A stretch of DNA of 64,000 bases from positions 146,675 to 210,674 of the forward strand of contig MNCI01033651.1 in the NCBI GenBank assembly GCA_015680685.1. Reading direction: 5' to 3'. The translations under genes and the position numbers were made by a program. The number at the start of each line of letters is the position of its first letter. Within the stretch, counting starts at the first letter, position 1. Below, piece after piece: positions 10,157-21,758 of the stretch. The DNA comes from Gnetum montanum. Lineage: Eukaryota; Streptophyta; Gnetopsida; Gnetales; Gnetaceae. The notes under the pieces were generated by a model. It had not been told where the DNA came from. It saw nothing but the letters and a program-made list of their open reading frames with translations, and searched no databases.

Positions 10157-12511
10157 TTGGCAACTGTTTGGGACCACCAACATTGTAAGGCCTCCAAGTA
10201 TAATGAATAGGCTCATAGAATCGAAGGTGTTCTTTAAACAGAGTTTAGGTGCTTGTCAGTCTATGACAACACCAAGGCCCAAATACCTCCAAATAGACTC
10301 AATGGCTATGAAATGAACTAAACGTGAGTATGTGTTTGCTATTGTGAATGTTGACATTGTTGGGTTGTATATGAAACTGTAGTTTGCTACCATAAAAGAA
10401 ATTCAACTAACTTTGTCAAATACTATGAGTTTTTCAAGGTTTCTATTTGTCAAATCACTTAGTCTATACAGTCCCTATAGTATGTTACTTGTAACAAATA
10501 AAATTTTGCAAAAATGTTTAAACAAAATTCTGCCAATCTACTTCTAATTTTCCCGAGAGAGAAAATTCCACAAGAAAAATAGAAATAAAGAAAGATTCAA
10601 TAAATTTTAGAAAGAGAAATAAGAGAAAGAAAATTTGTGTAAAATCTTAAATATTTAAGCAAGATAAATCAACACAAGGAAACACTTCACAATAAAGCTA
10701 TTTCAATTTAATTTAATTATGAATTTTCCAAACCCTTTGAGATCAACAAGCAACTTCATAAAGACAATCTTATTATACTACCAAAAATGTTGCGTAAACA
10801 ACAAAGTATGAGTCTCTATTTTGTTCACTTAATAGTTTTCAAAGATTGCATTCAATAGAGCCTTCAAAAAATTTGATGATTTCAAGATTAAAATACCAAG
10901 ATAATACACTTTAAAATAATGAAGCTATTTTAGTCATCTTAAAATACCAAAGATTTTCCTAGATTCTCTATGCTCAAAACAAGCAATTTCATTAAAACAT
11001 TACTATTAAATTGCTCTACAAGCTTTTCAACAACATAAGCTCTTTATGGAAAATCTTAATAGAAGTATAATATTTTGCAAAAATAGAAGTATAAAAGCAA
11101 CCTAGGAAAACTCCCAAAATTAAATGCCAAGCATAATACTATCTAAACCATTAGCTAACTAAAACAAAATGGGAAAGAATGAACTCACATGATTAAAACA
11201 AAACAACCAAATTGATGTATTTAGCAAGCCATCTTACAAATAATCNAAAAACAACCAAATTGATGTATTTAGCAAGCCATCTTACAAATAATCTTCAATT
11301 CTCTTTTTCCCAAAATCCTTCTCCTTTAAAATTCTACCTTTGAAGGTCCTTTTATAGTGACCTTGGGGTAGTTACAATAATCATGGAAAGTTAAGGGTAT
11401 TATAAATATCTAGGGAATTTATTCATAACTTCTTTAAGAAGTTATAAATTCTAAGAGAAAAATAGGTCATAGTTGGCAAGTGTCTTCTTGTCACTTACAA
11501 CCTTACAAATATCAAGAAGATCTACTTATAACCTTCATGAGAGATTATACTTCCATTGGAAATTTTTAATTCCCAAAAAGTAAAGTTATATTTGTTAAAT
11601 GATTATAAATTTTCCCATTTTAAAATCGTAAGCCTCCTTTTTAAAAAAAATAAATAAACCTTATTTTCTTATCTATGATAATTTTTTTTATTTTAACATA
11701 AAATCATTATTAAGGTTATATAACCTTAATATACATGGTTTGTATTTGATGTGCCTCATCCATGTTTGCCTTCATTTTCATCATGCCCGCTACTATGTTT
11801 CCTTCGTTGTGCACATTCCTTATGTGTCCTACATTTCTTGCTTCTAGATCTTGCTACTACAGTTCAAGCATGGCACTCCTACCTACATTGCCCTTAGTCT
11901 CTGCACTCATTACCACCTAGTGTGACTTTGTAATTGCTACCTCCATCACGAAGAAGAAATCATAGATTCAAGCCTTGTTCTAGTTTCCTTGTGTCAATGC
12001 CCATCAACCTCATGATCCCTTGTAAAGTGAAACTCACATGCAGGCAATAGGAGGGGAGTTGCCTTCCAAATCTCAGGCATTATATGGAAAAATGTTGTGA
12101 TGGATACCCTTTATTTAGGGTTCTTGAACCTGCAATTTTCCAATATTTGATAGCTATTGTCATAGGGCTTTTTTTTAATATGTTAAATTATTGATGCCTG
12201 TAGGTTTGGCATGATTATTTTCTCTAGAACATTGATTCATACAAATTTGGTCCTTTGCATAGTTGCTAGACTTGTGTTCCTTTGAAATTTTTGAATTTTT
12301 ATTTATTTCCTGCTACACTTCATATTGCCATAATTTCTTCTATGACAAATTTTTTTTTTTGGAATATCAATGAGTTTTTAGGCAACACCATTTAACAAGA
12401 ATCTTGTTAATTTTGTATTAAAATTACAGTCTTGCTCTACCAACATTTTATCAAATGTTGCTAAGCACTTGAATTGGGTATTTTCCCTTTGTTTTATTTA
12501 CGATTCTTGGC
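10157..12511 (-). other. Candidate 5' LTR of element A and undefined flank
   Basis: Gene-free, AT-rich DNA. The part next to the primer-binding site should be the 5' LTR of element A; a TATA box is present at 11348-11358 (minus strand ACTATAAAAGGAC). The outer LTR boundary cannot be set because no second copy is in the window. A single N at 11246 is flanked by two identical copies of about 46 bp, an assembly join. From about 11740 onward no element could be recognised. Confidence 0.4.
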
Positions 12512-13106
12512 TCTACAACTTAATTTTCTACCATCATTTGGAAATTACTATAGATTGAAATGTACAACATAACAATGGATTTTCACATGATGTAGTTATT
12601 CATTAGTTTTTCATAGAGTTTCTTGCATGTTTCCAAGGAAAATGGATGCACAAATTTATCCATTTAATTTTGTTATTCTTTGGAACATCCAATTTACCAT
12701 TGCACTAAAATTTATAAACTGATAAATTAACATAATGTAAGAACCAATGAAGATACAATTGCAAATGAACCTTTTTGTAATTTTCAAATTAATTCCCAAA
12801 TTCCATCTCCACCATTACACATGGGAAAAATACAATTTCTTCATAACTTAGGCTAAAAACACCTTACTAAGCTTTTACTAATTTCATGCTTATGGAATTA
12901 TGAACTCAAAATGGGCATACCTATATAAAGAGCACTTTTTCTTTAACACCTCTTTCCATCATGCTTCTCATCATTGCCCCTTTTAAAATAAATACTTTAA
13001 CTCTCATTTTTCCACTATCTTTCAAAATAAAAATTGGGAAATTTCATTTCTTAATATTATCTCATAAAATATTATCCATAAATATGGTGTAAATGTGACA
13101 ATAGTA
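12512..13106. repeat. Dispersed direct repeat, copy 2
   Basis: Same family and orientation as 2615-3185, with roughly 85-90 percent identity by eye. It ends abruptly at 13106, where the gag remnant of element C begins. No TG..CA ends are convincing. Its position suggests it inserted into, or truncated, element C. Confidence 0.75.
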
Positions 13107-14960
13107 TCTAGTACTAGTTCACCCTTATCTTTCATCTTTTGTAGGACATCCTTCAGCGCAAGGCAGAAGTCCATCGTGACTTGGCAACTAATGATAGTGG
13201 TAGAAGTGGTCAAGTTTAAAATACTTGGGCACCAAAGGGTCATCTTTGGTTGCTTAGCCAAGGTCTTTAACTATTTTTCATAATCTTTCATGCCTCTTGC
13301 AAGCTTTCTCGATCATTTCCTTATATTGGATTCTACCACTCTTCAACAATTGGTCCAAGAGTGCTAACAACTTAAGGGGTAACTTGATGTACTTTGACCT
13401 GTCTTTCTATGTAAAGTTACACCTATAAGTGGTCCATGTAGAAGCCCTAGACTTTGACAATTGGTTATTGTTGTTATTAGAAAGGGCCTTAGTTTGGTTA
13501 GTTCTTAGCCCTTAGGTGGTTGTCTTGTTTTCTTTTGTTACAATGTGTATTGCTACATTATTTTTCTTTCCCCTCTCCCTATCCTTTTATGTATGTTGGC
13601 TCTTATATGCCACATAGGTAGGGTCATGACTAGCTTCTGTGGCATCCTCTATGTTCTTTGTTTTGGAAAAGGCTTGACTGAGCAATCATAGATCAAGATA
13701 ATACAATTTCGACTTAATGAAGTTGTTAACTGTCCCCTTGAAAATAGCTAGAAGGTGTGTTTTAGCTACTGGTTTTGAAATTTTGTTAAGCAAAGAATTC
13801 CATTGTTGCTTGAACTTTTTCACCAGTTCAAGGGATCCTTACTTGACCTTCATCAGTTGGTCAAGGGCTATATCAAGTTTCAAGTTATAGTTGAAATAAT
13901 TAACGAATTGCGAAATTAGTTCTTCCAAAGAGTATATGGATCCTCTCGACAAAGCATGGTATCATTCAAGGGCTTTTTTCATAAGAGACATAGGGAAGAT
14001 TCTTATGATTGTGTGAGGCTAGGCTTGCAGTAACAAGTGCTCAAAATGGAAGGTTTTTAGGTTATCATCAGATCACCCTCATCATTGTATTTGGTGTACT
14101 ATCAAACGAGGACACTAAGGGGAAGAGTCAATGGTGGAACCGTAGAGCTGATGGGATCATCTTGATAAAAGTCCATTATTTTAACAATCTATAAAGTGGA
14201 AGCCTTAAGCCTCCATAACTGTTTAGTTAAGTCCTAGATCATTTGGAAGGCTTAATCTAGTCCTTGGACTATCCTTGTCAATTCTAGGATTTGTACAAAA
14301 GGTTGTGATGTTTTTTGGGAGGCCTATGGCCTCACTATCAGTTATGGAACCAAAGGGAGAGGTTGTGTCATCATAGTGGCTGGTGGGCTAAACAAAGAGA
14401 AAGGAGTTTGTGTTCATAGATGGGGCACAAATGGGACAAAAGGGATATGTGACCCCTGGGTTATGTGAAGTCCCACTATGGGCTCCACCTGGGTTGAAAA
14501 GGGGTATATGATGGTCACCACCATTGAAAATTACCACACAAATCAAGGCTACATGGCAAAAGACATGGAGAAGTGGAAGGCATTTGACAATGGTACTAAT
14601 TGTGTTTGGTACACTACTATCATGAGTGTGGGTCAAAACATGGTTGGATAAGGAGAAGATGAATATTGAAGGATATACCCCATGGAAGAGATGAGAGGGG
14701 TGAAGGTGGACAAGGTGGCTTAAGGGGTGGATTGTTGAAATAGCCCTCCTATGAGGTTTTCATGTTCGAACTCCATTCCAAACTCATCCTCTTCTTCCTG
14801 TTGCGCATCCAAGCTAGCCTTCCCATCCTCTTCATTCATCTCAATCAATTGGGATAGGATGTAAGCATAGGTTTCCATAAGGGATATTTTGTCATATGGG
14901 AAAGAAATTTATTCCTTTCCATCTTAGTGGATCAACTCATATTCCTATTTAACTTCTGCT
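13107..14960 (-). pseudogene. Tat-like gag remnant, element C
   Basis: Decayed gag recognised because its nucleotide sequence aligns along its length with the gag of element B (37578-40009). Examples are the stretch around 13690-13960 against 38330-38560 (AATACAATTTCGACTTAATG here) and the ALKDVLQKMKDKGEL segment (about 13130-13200) against ALKDDIQRMIDDGSL in element B. The N-terminal end is near 14900. Stops occur throughout. The protease and everything beyond are missing, cut off by the repeat that ends at 13106. Confidence 0.7.
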
Positions 14961-15668
14961 TCCATTCTTGAAATTAGCATGCCAGCCTAAATTTTTGTGC
15001 AAACAAAGCTATAGTGATCTTCATTTATACTAAAAATTAAGGACTTCACCCACTAAGCCTTAAGAATTGTCAACATTCCACTATTGAACAATCTTTGGGG
15101 TCATACACACTGACAACCTATTAGCCAAATCTGTTATCAGTGAAGTTAAAAGGCAAAAAAATCAACTAGTTGAATGACATTGTTAAAAATATAGTTTTAT
15201 ATTTTTTTCTATTTTTAGTAAACACATAATAAGTGGGATAATTCACAAATGTAGTTGACCAAAAATGGAAAGGTAGTGGAAAACTGCTACTAAGTGGTAA
15301 AATTGGTGAAAAGTAGTTTCCTAGTAATGAAATTGGATTTTTCCAATGGAAACAAGCTTTTCCAATAGAATGAACCTTTCCAAACAAAATAGAACTTTCC
15401 AAATGAAATAGAGCTTCCCGAATGGAATTAGGTTCAGACTTGAACTATGCTGGTTCCAAGAAATCTAGCAACCATTGTGATAATACAATGGGAAAACCCA
15501 ACTCAATTACTACAACTATGCTAAGGTTTGTAAGAAAAAGTTTAGATAGCAAATGTTGGTCTTCATGGAATAAAAAAATTGGAAAAAGAGTTGGAAACAT
15601 GGCAAATTTGGTGTTGGAAAAAAATTGGAAGAGGATTTATGGTCAAGAATTTGGGTGGATGCTCTCCT
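14961..15668 (-). other. 5' untranslated region of element C
   Basis: No gene. It lies between the gag remnant and the LTR. The stretch 15340-15430 repeats phrases (AACTTTCCAAATGAAAT) also found in the LTR near 16910, so it may hold an LTR-derived duplication. A shortened primer-binding site (CTCTCCTTCTA) ends at the LTR boundary. Confidence 0.4.
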
Positions 15669-17231
15669 TCTAATGACAAAAAATTATTGGACCTAGAAAT
15701 TTTGGTTGCTAAAATGAGAACTGAAAGTCCTAGGTGCTGGAACAGTTTTAACCTTGAATCCCAAGCGCCTTCAAAAATAAGATGCAAGGTGCCCTGGACA
15801 ATCTAGCCAATCATCCAAGGACTTAAAAAAATGTAAAAAAAATGGCAATGAAAATGTAAATGTAAACATAAATGAAAATGAAAACATAAACAAAAATAAA
15901 ATTAAAGTTGTGAATCGAAAATGAAAACTGGAACAAAAAGAAAAACATAAACTAAAATTTTCACAACATGAACTATAACTTTATTGCAATGGAGAATAAA
16001 GAATAAGATTCATGAAGTACAGATTTTATGCTGAGAGCATAAAAAGTTGCTTTCAGGAGCCTAAAGTTTGTTGGAGATGGTAGGTTGTGTTTCATGTCAA
16101 CTTCACAATCTAGGTTCTTTCCAACTTTCATTTCTAGCAACCCCCACTTGCTTCCACCAGGGTCTACAATATGCCTACACAATTGTTATTACACCTTTGG
16201 AGCAATGGTGTCACGTGGGAGTCTCTATGCCTAATGTAGATACCATTTTTTGCTACCAATGGTGTTGGAAAGTTGCAATGGGCTTTTTGGTTAAGAAAAT
16301 GCAAAAAATACTATTGCTTGTGAAAATTTCAAACTAAAATAGGATGTTCATGTTGGATTTATATAGGGTGAATTAGCTATTTTTGGGTTTGTACATCACT
16401 ATTGTGATTGTTGACAAATTGGTGTCAATTTGTAGGTTACAATGGTTATAATTTTTAGCGTAGTTACCATTTATAGTAAGTTTGAAATACACCATAGCCA
16501 CAAAATCCATCCATTTCCTATAAATAGTAAACATACTTTCATGACTATGCTGGCACCATCCTCATAATGCTAGCTTTGGTGGACTACACTAAGATTGTTG
16601 GGAAATGTCGAGAATTATGGAAAATGTAAAACAAGTTGGAAACCATGGGAGATATTGGGAACTATGGAGACAATTGGAAAATGCTGATCCCATTGTGAAA
16701 TGTTGATCTTGTTATGAAATGATGTCTACGCTAGCCATGTGCAATTGCTGAAGACTTGGGAGAACTATTCTAGCCACTACTGGGAAAACAAAAGTGGAAA
16801 TGGACAATGCCACCAATTCTGAAATGGAAAATCCCAATAGTTCCAATGTTGCATTTCCATTGGGTTTTGGTGATGACTACACTAGACTAGAATTGGAAAC
16901 TCCCATCACCTTTTGGAACAAAATGGAGCTTCCTAAATGAAATTGATGATTCCAGCGTAGTTGGGGCTATGCCCTTACAAAACCCCATGAAAATGTTAAT
17001 TTCTGTCATTCCCAAAGCATTTTCAAGCTTACTAAGTCCAAATATAAACATAAGGTACCTTTTTCCACTTGGGAAGTGAGGCAGCAACAACTTTTGAGGC
17101 ATTTTTCAACCTCAAAAAGTTGAAGTGTGCAAGATTCTAGCTCATGAGCTACATATCTCACATTTATGATTAAGTTTTTTTCTCAAATTGAAAAAATGGG
17201 ATTTGCAACATGAATTTTTTATGGTGTTTTA
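15669..17231 (-). repeat. 5' LTR of element C (Tat-related)
   Basis: Aligns with the LTR at 62022-63395 over most of its length and, at its two ends, with the LTRs of element B. Shared blocks are the CCTTGAATCCCAAG region near 15752 and CACTTGGGAAGTGAGG near 17069. The outer end reads ATGGTGTTTTAG where relatives have GGTGTTTCA. A TATA box lies at 16355-16368 (minus strand CCCTATATAAATCC). An A-rich stretch with repeated AAAATG phrases sits at 15825-15960. The flank on the right is minisatellite, not a polypurine tract, so this is the 5' LTR. Confidence 0.7.
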
Positions 17232-17480
17232 GTGTCATCCATAAAGGGAACCTTCTATGCTCTATGGATACTAATGACATCATCCACAAAGAGCACCTTT
17301 GATGCTTCATGAGCACCAACAGTGCCATCCATAAAGGGCACCTTTGATGCTCCATGGGCACCAATGGCACCATTCATAAAGGAAACCTCTAATGCTCTAT
17401 TGGCATCAACAATGCCATCCATAAAGGATATCTTTGATGCTCCATAGGTATTCATGACATCTCCCATAAAGGCCACCACC
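17232..17480. repeat. Minisatellite, ~45-bp period
   Basis: About five and a half imperfect copies of a 45-bp unit built on CATCCATAAAGGGNACCTTT and GATGCTCCATGG. Because 45 is a multiple of three, both open minus-strand frames give a 15-residue repeating peptide (for example MEHQRCPLWMALLVL). It directly abuts the outer end of LTR C. Confidence 0.85.
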
Positions 17481-17499
17481 ATTTTCCTCTAGCATTGAA

Positions 17500-17720
17500 A
17501 ACCCTCACCAGCAACACACATGTTGTTTCTGCCAAAGCTATAGGCCATGTATGCCCTTCTTGATTCATGTTGATCCATTATGTAGGCCACACAAGCCTTT
17601 CTTTGGGCCACATAGGCCCTAGTGTGGGCTACATGGACCCCTACACAGGGCACACAAGCTCTACTTGGGGCCATGCAAGCCCTTGTAGGGGCTGTACTAG
17701 CTCCTTCATAGGCTACACAA
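17500..17720. repeat. Minisatellite, ~30-bp period
   Basis: Seven or so degenerate copies of a unit of about 30 bp built on GGCCACACAAGCCCTT. A minus-strand frame (17489-17725) is open through it and reads as a ten-residue repeat (ACMAPSRACVP, HVAHTRAYVAQ). Probably non-coding. Confidence 0.7.
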
Positions 17721-17724
17721 GTCA

Positions 17725-18605
17725 CACATAGATCACGTTAACCCTCGTGCAAGTTGTGAGGTAGAGAGAGAGAAAGAAAAACAACGTTGATCTACTCTAC
17801 TCTAGGCTACTGCTTAGACACTGATCTAAATTGGCATTTTTATCCAATGTTGCCAATCTACTCTTGACACCACCACTAGCATGCCATTATGGCCGTTACT
17901 ACCAATGTCCCTTCCAAAATATAGGAAAATTCTCCATCAACTGATGGAAGATTCGAATTTTTTGTCAATTGATGAAAAATTTTAAATTCCTATCAACTAA
18001 CAAAAATTCAAAATTTCTATCTTCAAACCATTATTTTAAATTAATAACATGTAAAAATAAATTTCGAAAGTAGAATTTGACACATTTGCAACATATGGGA
18101 TAAAAACTTTGTAATTAAGAGTGCTTGCCTTGGAGTATAATTGGGATGGATGACCTCTCGGGAAGTCTTGTTTTTTGCACCAAAGGTTCTAGACTCTAGA
18201 AGCCATAACTTTTAATTTTAGAAGCCTTTTTTAGCAAATGAAGAGTTGTTTCCTATAGATTTCAACCTTTCAGACATAATGGTAAAGTCAAATCTACCCC
18301 ATGAAATCCCAAAGATTAATTTTAATAACTTGCCCAACATAGTACCTCACCACCCTCAAAAGTTTAATTTTAGCATAATGCAAGCATACGATGTCCATTT
18401 CAATAAATTAATAGTTATTTACAATATTTTTCACCCCTCTAAACTTAATGGTAACATCATATTTATCATCTGGATACTCGATAATTCAATGATACCATGA
18501 ACTATGCGTTAAAAGTTAATAATGTAAGGACAACTAATCATGCCTTGTTGGGACTAAGAAATTTAACCTTTTGGACCTTGAGATGCTTAATCTTTGCTTA
18601 GTTAC
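17725..18605. other. No gene seen; flank of the Athila-like insertion
   Basis: AT-rich DNA between the minisatellites and the Athila-like LTR. An 84-codon plus-strand frame (18246-18500) has no recognisable content. The five bases 18606-18610 (ATTGT) are the left target-site copy of the Athila-like element. Confidence 0.5.
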
Positions 18606-18610
18606 ATTGT

Positions 18611-19502
18611 TGATGAGTGGTGAGGTACCCCTACACTCAACCATACGAATACAAGCGTTCTCACACGCGATCCGATTGAACTCCGCAGATGGACTAGTTG
18701 TAACACCTAGATAGTTAGCCTTAGGTCATAGTTTTTTGTCTTCCCACATGGACTAGTATTATATTTGTCACGTATGGTTTAGTCCAAAGTGAGGTGTATG
18801 ATGTGTTCCTAATCTAATGCTACTCCTGAGGGCAATGGAAAGTAATATTATCTAAGCTAGGAGGAAAGGGTAAGAGAATCTAATCTAGCCTAAGTGCGAT
18901 GAGCATCCTTTCCTTGATCATCTGTACACATCTTGGACTTCGTGCATGACTACCACTGGGATTACCAAGCGCAGATCCTAGGTACGCCACTGGGATACCA
19001 AGTAGTCACACTTAAATGCTCGTAATCAAGTCGTACTCATTCCACGTTGCTAGGAGATAAGGGTGAGAGAGTATTAACTAGGAAAGCAGTAAATAACAAT
19101 TAAATAAATAAATAAACAAAGTGAATGCTGCAATGATGAAGTAATCTTGATCTTTATTGCTAGTCATGTGTGTGTCCAAGTACGTCACACTCAAATAAAG
19201 GATGGCGTACAATTACATTTACCACACTGTGGGTAGACACTGGAAAATAATCTATCTCTGGAGGGATCAAACTACCAGAGCTTCTCTACACTCTAACCTA
19301 AAATTGAGAAACAAGGGAGAGTTGCTTCTTATTTATAGACATTGCAACAGACTGCGATATCATAGGGGAAGATGTGATATCGCGTACACGATATCGTGGG
19401 GGATGTAATATCGCAGCAGACGCGATATCGTGTACATGATATTGCGGCCCATGCGATATCGCGTACGTGATATCTCGGCCCATCCGATATCGCATCCCAT
19501 CA
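18611..19502 (-). repeat. 3' LTR of Athila-like element
   Basis: 892 bp, TG..CA in plus orientation. A TATA box is at 19328-19338 (minus strand CTATAAATAAG). It is about 130 bp longer than the partner LTR because of a cluster of GATATC palindromes at 19346-19495. The polypurine tract is immediately right of it. Confidence 0.9.
19346..19495. repeat. GATATC palindrome cluster inside LTR
   Basis: Seven exact GATATC sites and two one-base variants in about 150 bp, most embedded in GCGATATCGCGTAC-like palindromes. The partner LTR at 46024-46785 has one copy. The expansion is therefore specific to this LTR. Confidence 0.9.
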
Positions 19503-19513
19503 TACCCCCACGA
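19503..19513 (-). promoter_or_regulatory. Polypurine tract, Athila-like element
   Basis: Minus strand TCGTGGGGGTA, directly adjoining the LTR end TGATGGG. This is the expected start site of plus-strand DNA synthesis. Confidence 0.75.
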
Positions 19514-20058
19514 CTAAATAAAAACTCATCCTCAAGTGACAGTGATTACACAGTGGATAGGTATGGGATTATTAGATGGAAAAAGAAATGGGACGATGTT
19601 GCAGTGTGGGAAGAAAACACAACACACAAAATATGCTACAACTACAAAAAATTTGGAACTCATGTAGTTACTGGTGGCGGAGGCTCCTCCATAGGTGTCT
19701 TTCCCTTTTCTTGCACTCCAGGTCTTAGGATTTGATGATGTCGAAGTATGTCCTAGAGTTTCTCCTCTTGTAAGGCCTTGAGTGCCTTGGTGCACATGTA
19801 AATTTATGCTTGTGCCATAGAGGCATCCAATTCAACCTTCTCTTTTTCTTCTGCCATCCTTTTATTCTTTGTCAACAGTTTATTAAGTTGCTCAGTTCTG
19901 AAAGTGTCCAGTTGGTTTTGAGCAACCTTTGGCCTTGTATTCGGAAGGTTTAATACTTATGAAATGGCTAGAATAGAGAAATCAATAGTCACACCACAAT
20001 AATTAACCGTGGTGCCTTCTTCTTTATTGTGCCAAAATTGGTACGTTTCCCCTAAGTA
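19514..20058 (-). pseudogene. Athila-like ORF2, C-terminal part
   Basis: Minus-strand code left of the nested element. Broken frames read VNYCGVTIDFSILAIS followed by a Lys/Glu-rich helical stretch (NKLLTKNKRMAEEKEKVELD) that predicts a coiled coil. The first phrase resembles the RGV-x-x-DF-x-x-x-I segment in the second ORF of plant Athila-like elements; function unknown, sometimes called env-like. The same ORF starts at 41941 beyond the nested element. Several stops. Confidence 0.5.
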
Positions 20059-20063
20059 CCAGG

Positions 20064-21745
20064 TGTAATGATGGAAAACGTTGGTCGCTGGAAAATACCG
20101 AACGAAAATCCGTGTACATAGTCCTAACCACGGATCCGTGCGAGGGCCATGCTAGAGAAAACAAATCCGCGGTGCCTTGAACAATCTTGTCGATCAGACA
20201 GGGACTTACTCAATCAATAAATTGACGAATATCGCGATAATATGCGTATTATATAGATATTCCACGAAACAAAACGATCCAATGAATCATAAGAGGAGTA
20301 GAAAACGATGTAAATAAATCGAAATAATGACAACGTCAACACGACAGGGAGGATCAGATTTAGGAAAGTGCGCAATTCCAAGATTTATGTTTTGGCTTGA
20401 AAATCGAGTATATCATATNGGGAGGATCAGATTTAGGAAAGTGCACAATTCCAAGATTTATGTTTTGGCTTGAAAATCGAGTATATCATATACAAAGTTC
20501 CAATAGCAGACTCCGCTTATCTTGTGCGAAGTATACACAAAATAACAAGAAAACTGTTCAACAAGGAGTACAGAATGAAGCTCGGTCTACCTCGTAAGCC
20601 AAGGATGGGATGCAAGGAAGGTCAAGCCTAGATGTCTATCGATCAACTGTTTCTGATCAATAAACTTTGCAAATTGCACCAGATGATCTCTCGATCTCTG
20701 ATCTACTCCTTTTACCTTCGGTAGTTTCTGCTCAAAGCTGCTAACGATCGCCAATGGAGAGAAGTGTATTTTCGCCAAAAGACTGATCGCTCCTGCTGCC
20801 AATGCTCAATAATGTCTTCTGTCTCTGCTAAAAGATAATGCTGCCCAAAAAGATGATGAAGATCTATCGATTCGCTTCCTTCTTTCTTCGCCAACTAGGG
20901 TATTTATAAGTTCAACAACATGTGGAGAAGGCACGGTCCCGGTGACACGTGTCTCGAACTTTCAGAATGTTGTTGACTTGGCAAACTTTGTGTTGAAACT
21001 GGTCATGTTGCATCACATTTTTGAAAAAGAGGGCAAAGTATGTTGTCAACCACTCCTGCTGAGGCCGCTTCATGATTATGCTGTGATACCCCCCCGAGCG
21101 TATTGTGCGTATGGATAGCAGGTGCATGTCGGGTACTGCTTTAGTTAACTTTAGCCTGTATTACGCTCGTTTACGCTGCGTAGCATGGCAGAGCATAATA
21201 GAGCGTAGAAGTAGTTAACTCAAGCTATTTTACGCTCATTTACGCCGCAAAGCGTAATAGAGCGTCAAACATAGTCAACTTTACAATAAGTTACGCTTGT
21301 TTATGCTGCGTAGCGTAATAAGTGTAAAGCGACCAATCTGCAAAAAGGAAGAAATCAATTTGCCATGCTTCTTTGGACTCTGACTTTGACTTTCTAGGAG
21401 CTCATTACGTTGCTCTGCATAATGGAGCGTAAACTCAGCCCTGAACAAAAGACTTAGCGAAATATGCGATAAGTCTTAAACCTTAAACTTCGTCAAAATC
21501 GCCGAAGTAAGTTACTTTCTGATATCAGGCTATGTTAAACAGAGTTACACTGAGGGACACTACGCTATGTTGCATAATGTAGCGTAAAGAGAGAAAGCAA
21601 AGTAAGGTTGAAATTTGCAAGAAACTTGGAGACTTGATGCTACGCGCCTCTTTGCCTTGCTCTGTCTTCTGGATTTTTGTCGCAAACTTTCACCCGAATC
21701 GTGAATCTTCGCCTTAGGCCAATCCGTAATTTCCACGGTATTTCA
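20064..21745 (-). repeat. 3' LTR of element B
   Basis: 1682 bp as given, of which about 73 bp is an assembly duplication: 20347-20418 recurs at 20420-20491 on either side of one N (20419). It keeps a segment with a TATA box (20901-20910; minus strand CTTATAAATA) that the 5' LTR has lost. The right part (about 21150-21600) is packed with GCGTAA/TTACGC hexamers. Confidence 0.9.
20901..20910 (-). promoter_or_regulatory. TATA box in 3' LTR of element B
   Basis: Minus strand CTTATAAATA. The matching position in the 5' LTR (40260-41758) is removed by a deletion of about 108 bp, so only the downstream LTR keeps this promoter element. Confidence 0.6.
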
Positions 21746-21758
21746 ATGGCCCCTCTTT
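21746..21758 (-). promoter_or_regulatory. Polypurine tract, element B
   Basis: Minus strand AAAGAGGGGCCAT directly before the LTR start TGAAAT. A matching tract is at 63396-63408 beside the related LTR at 62022-63395. Confidence 0.75.

Noticed and set aside
17232-17720. CRISPR-like array
   Set aside because: Units are contiguous and degenerate, with no unique spacers, in a plant genome.
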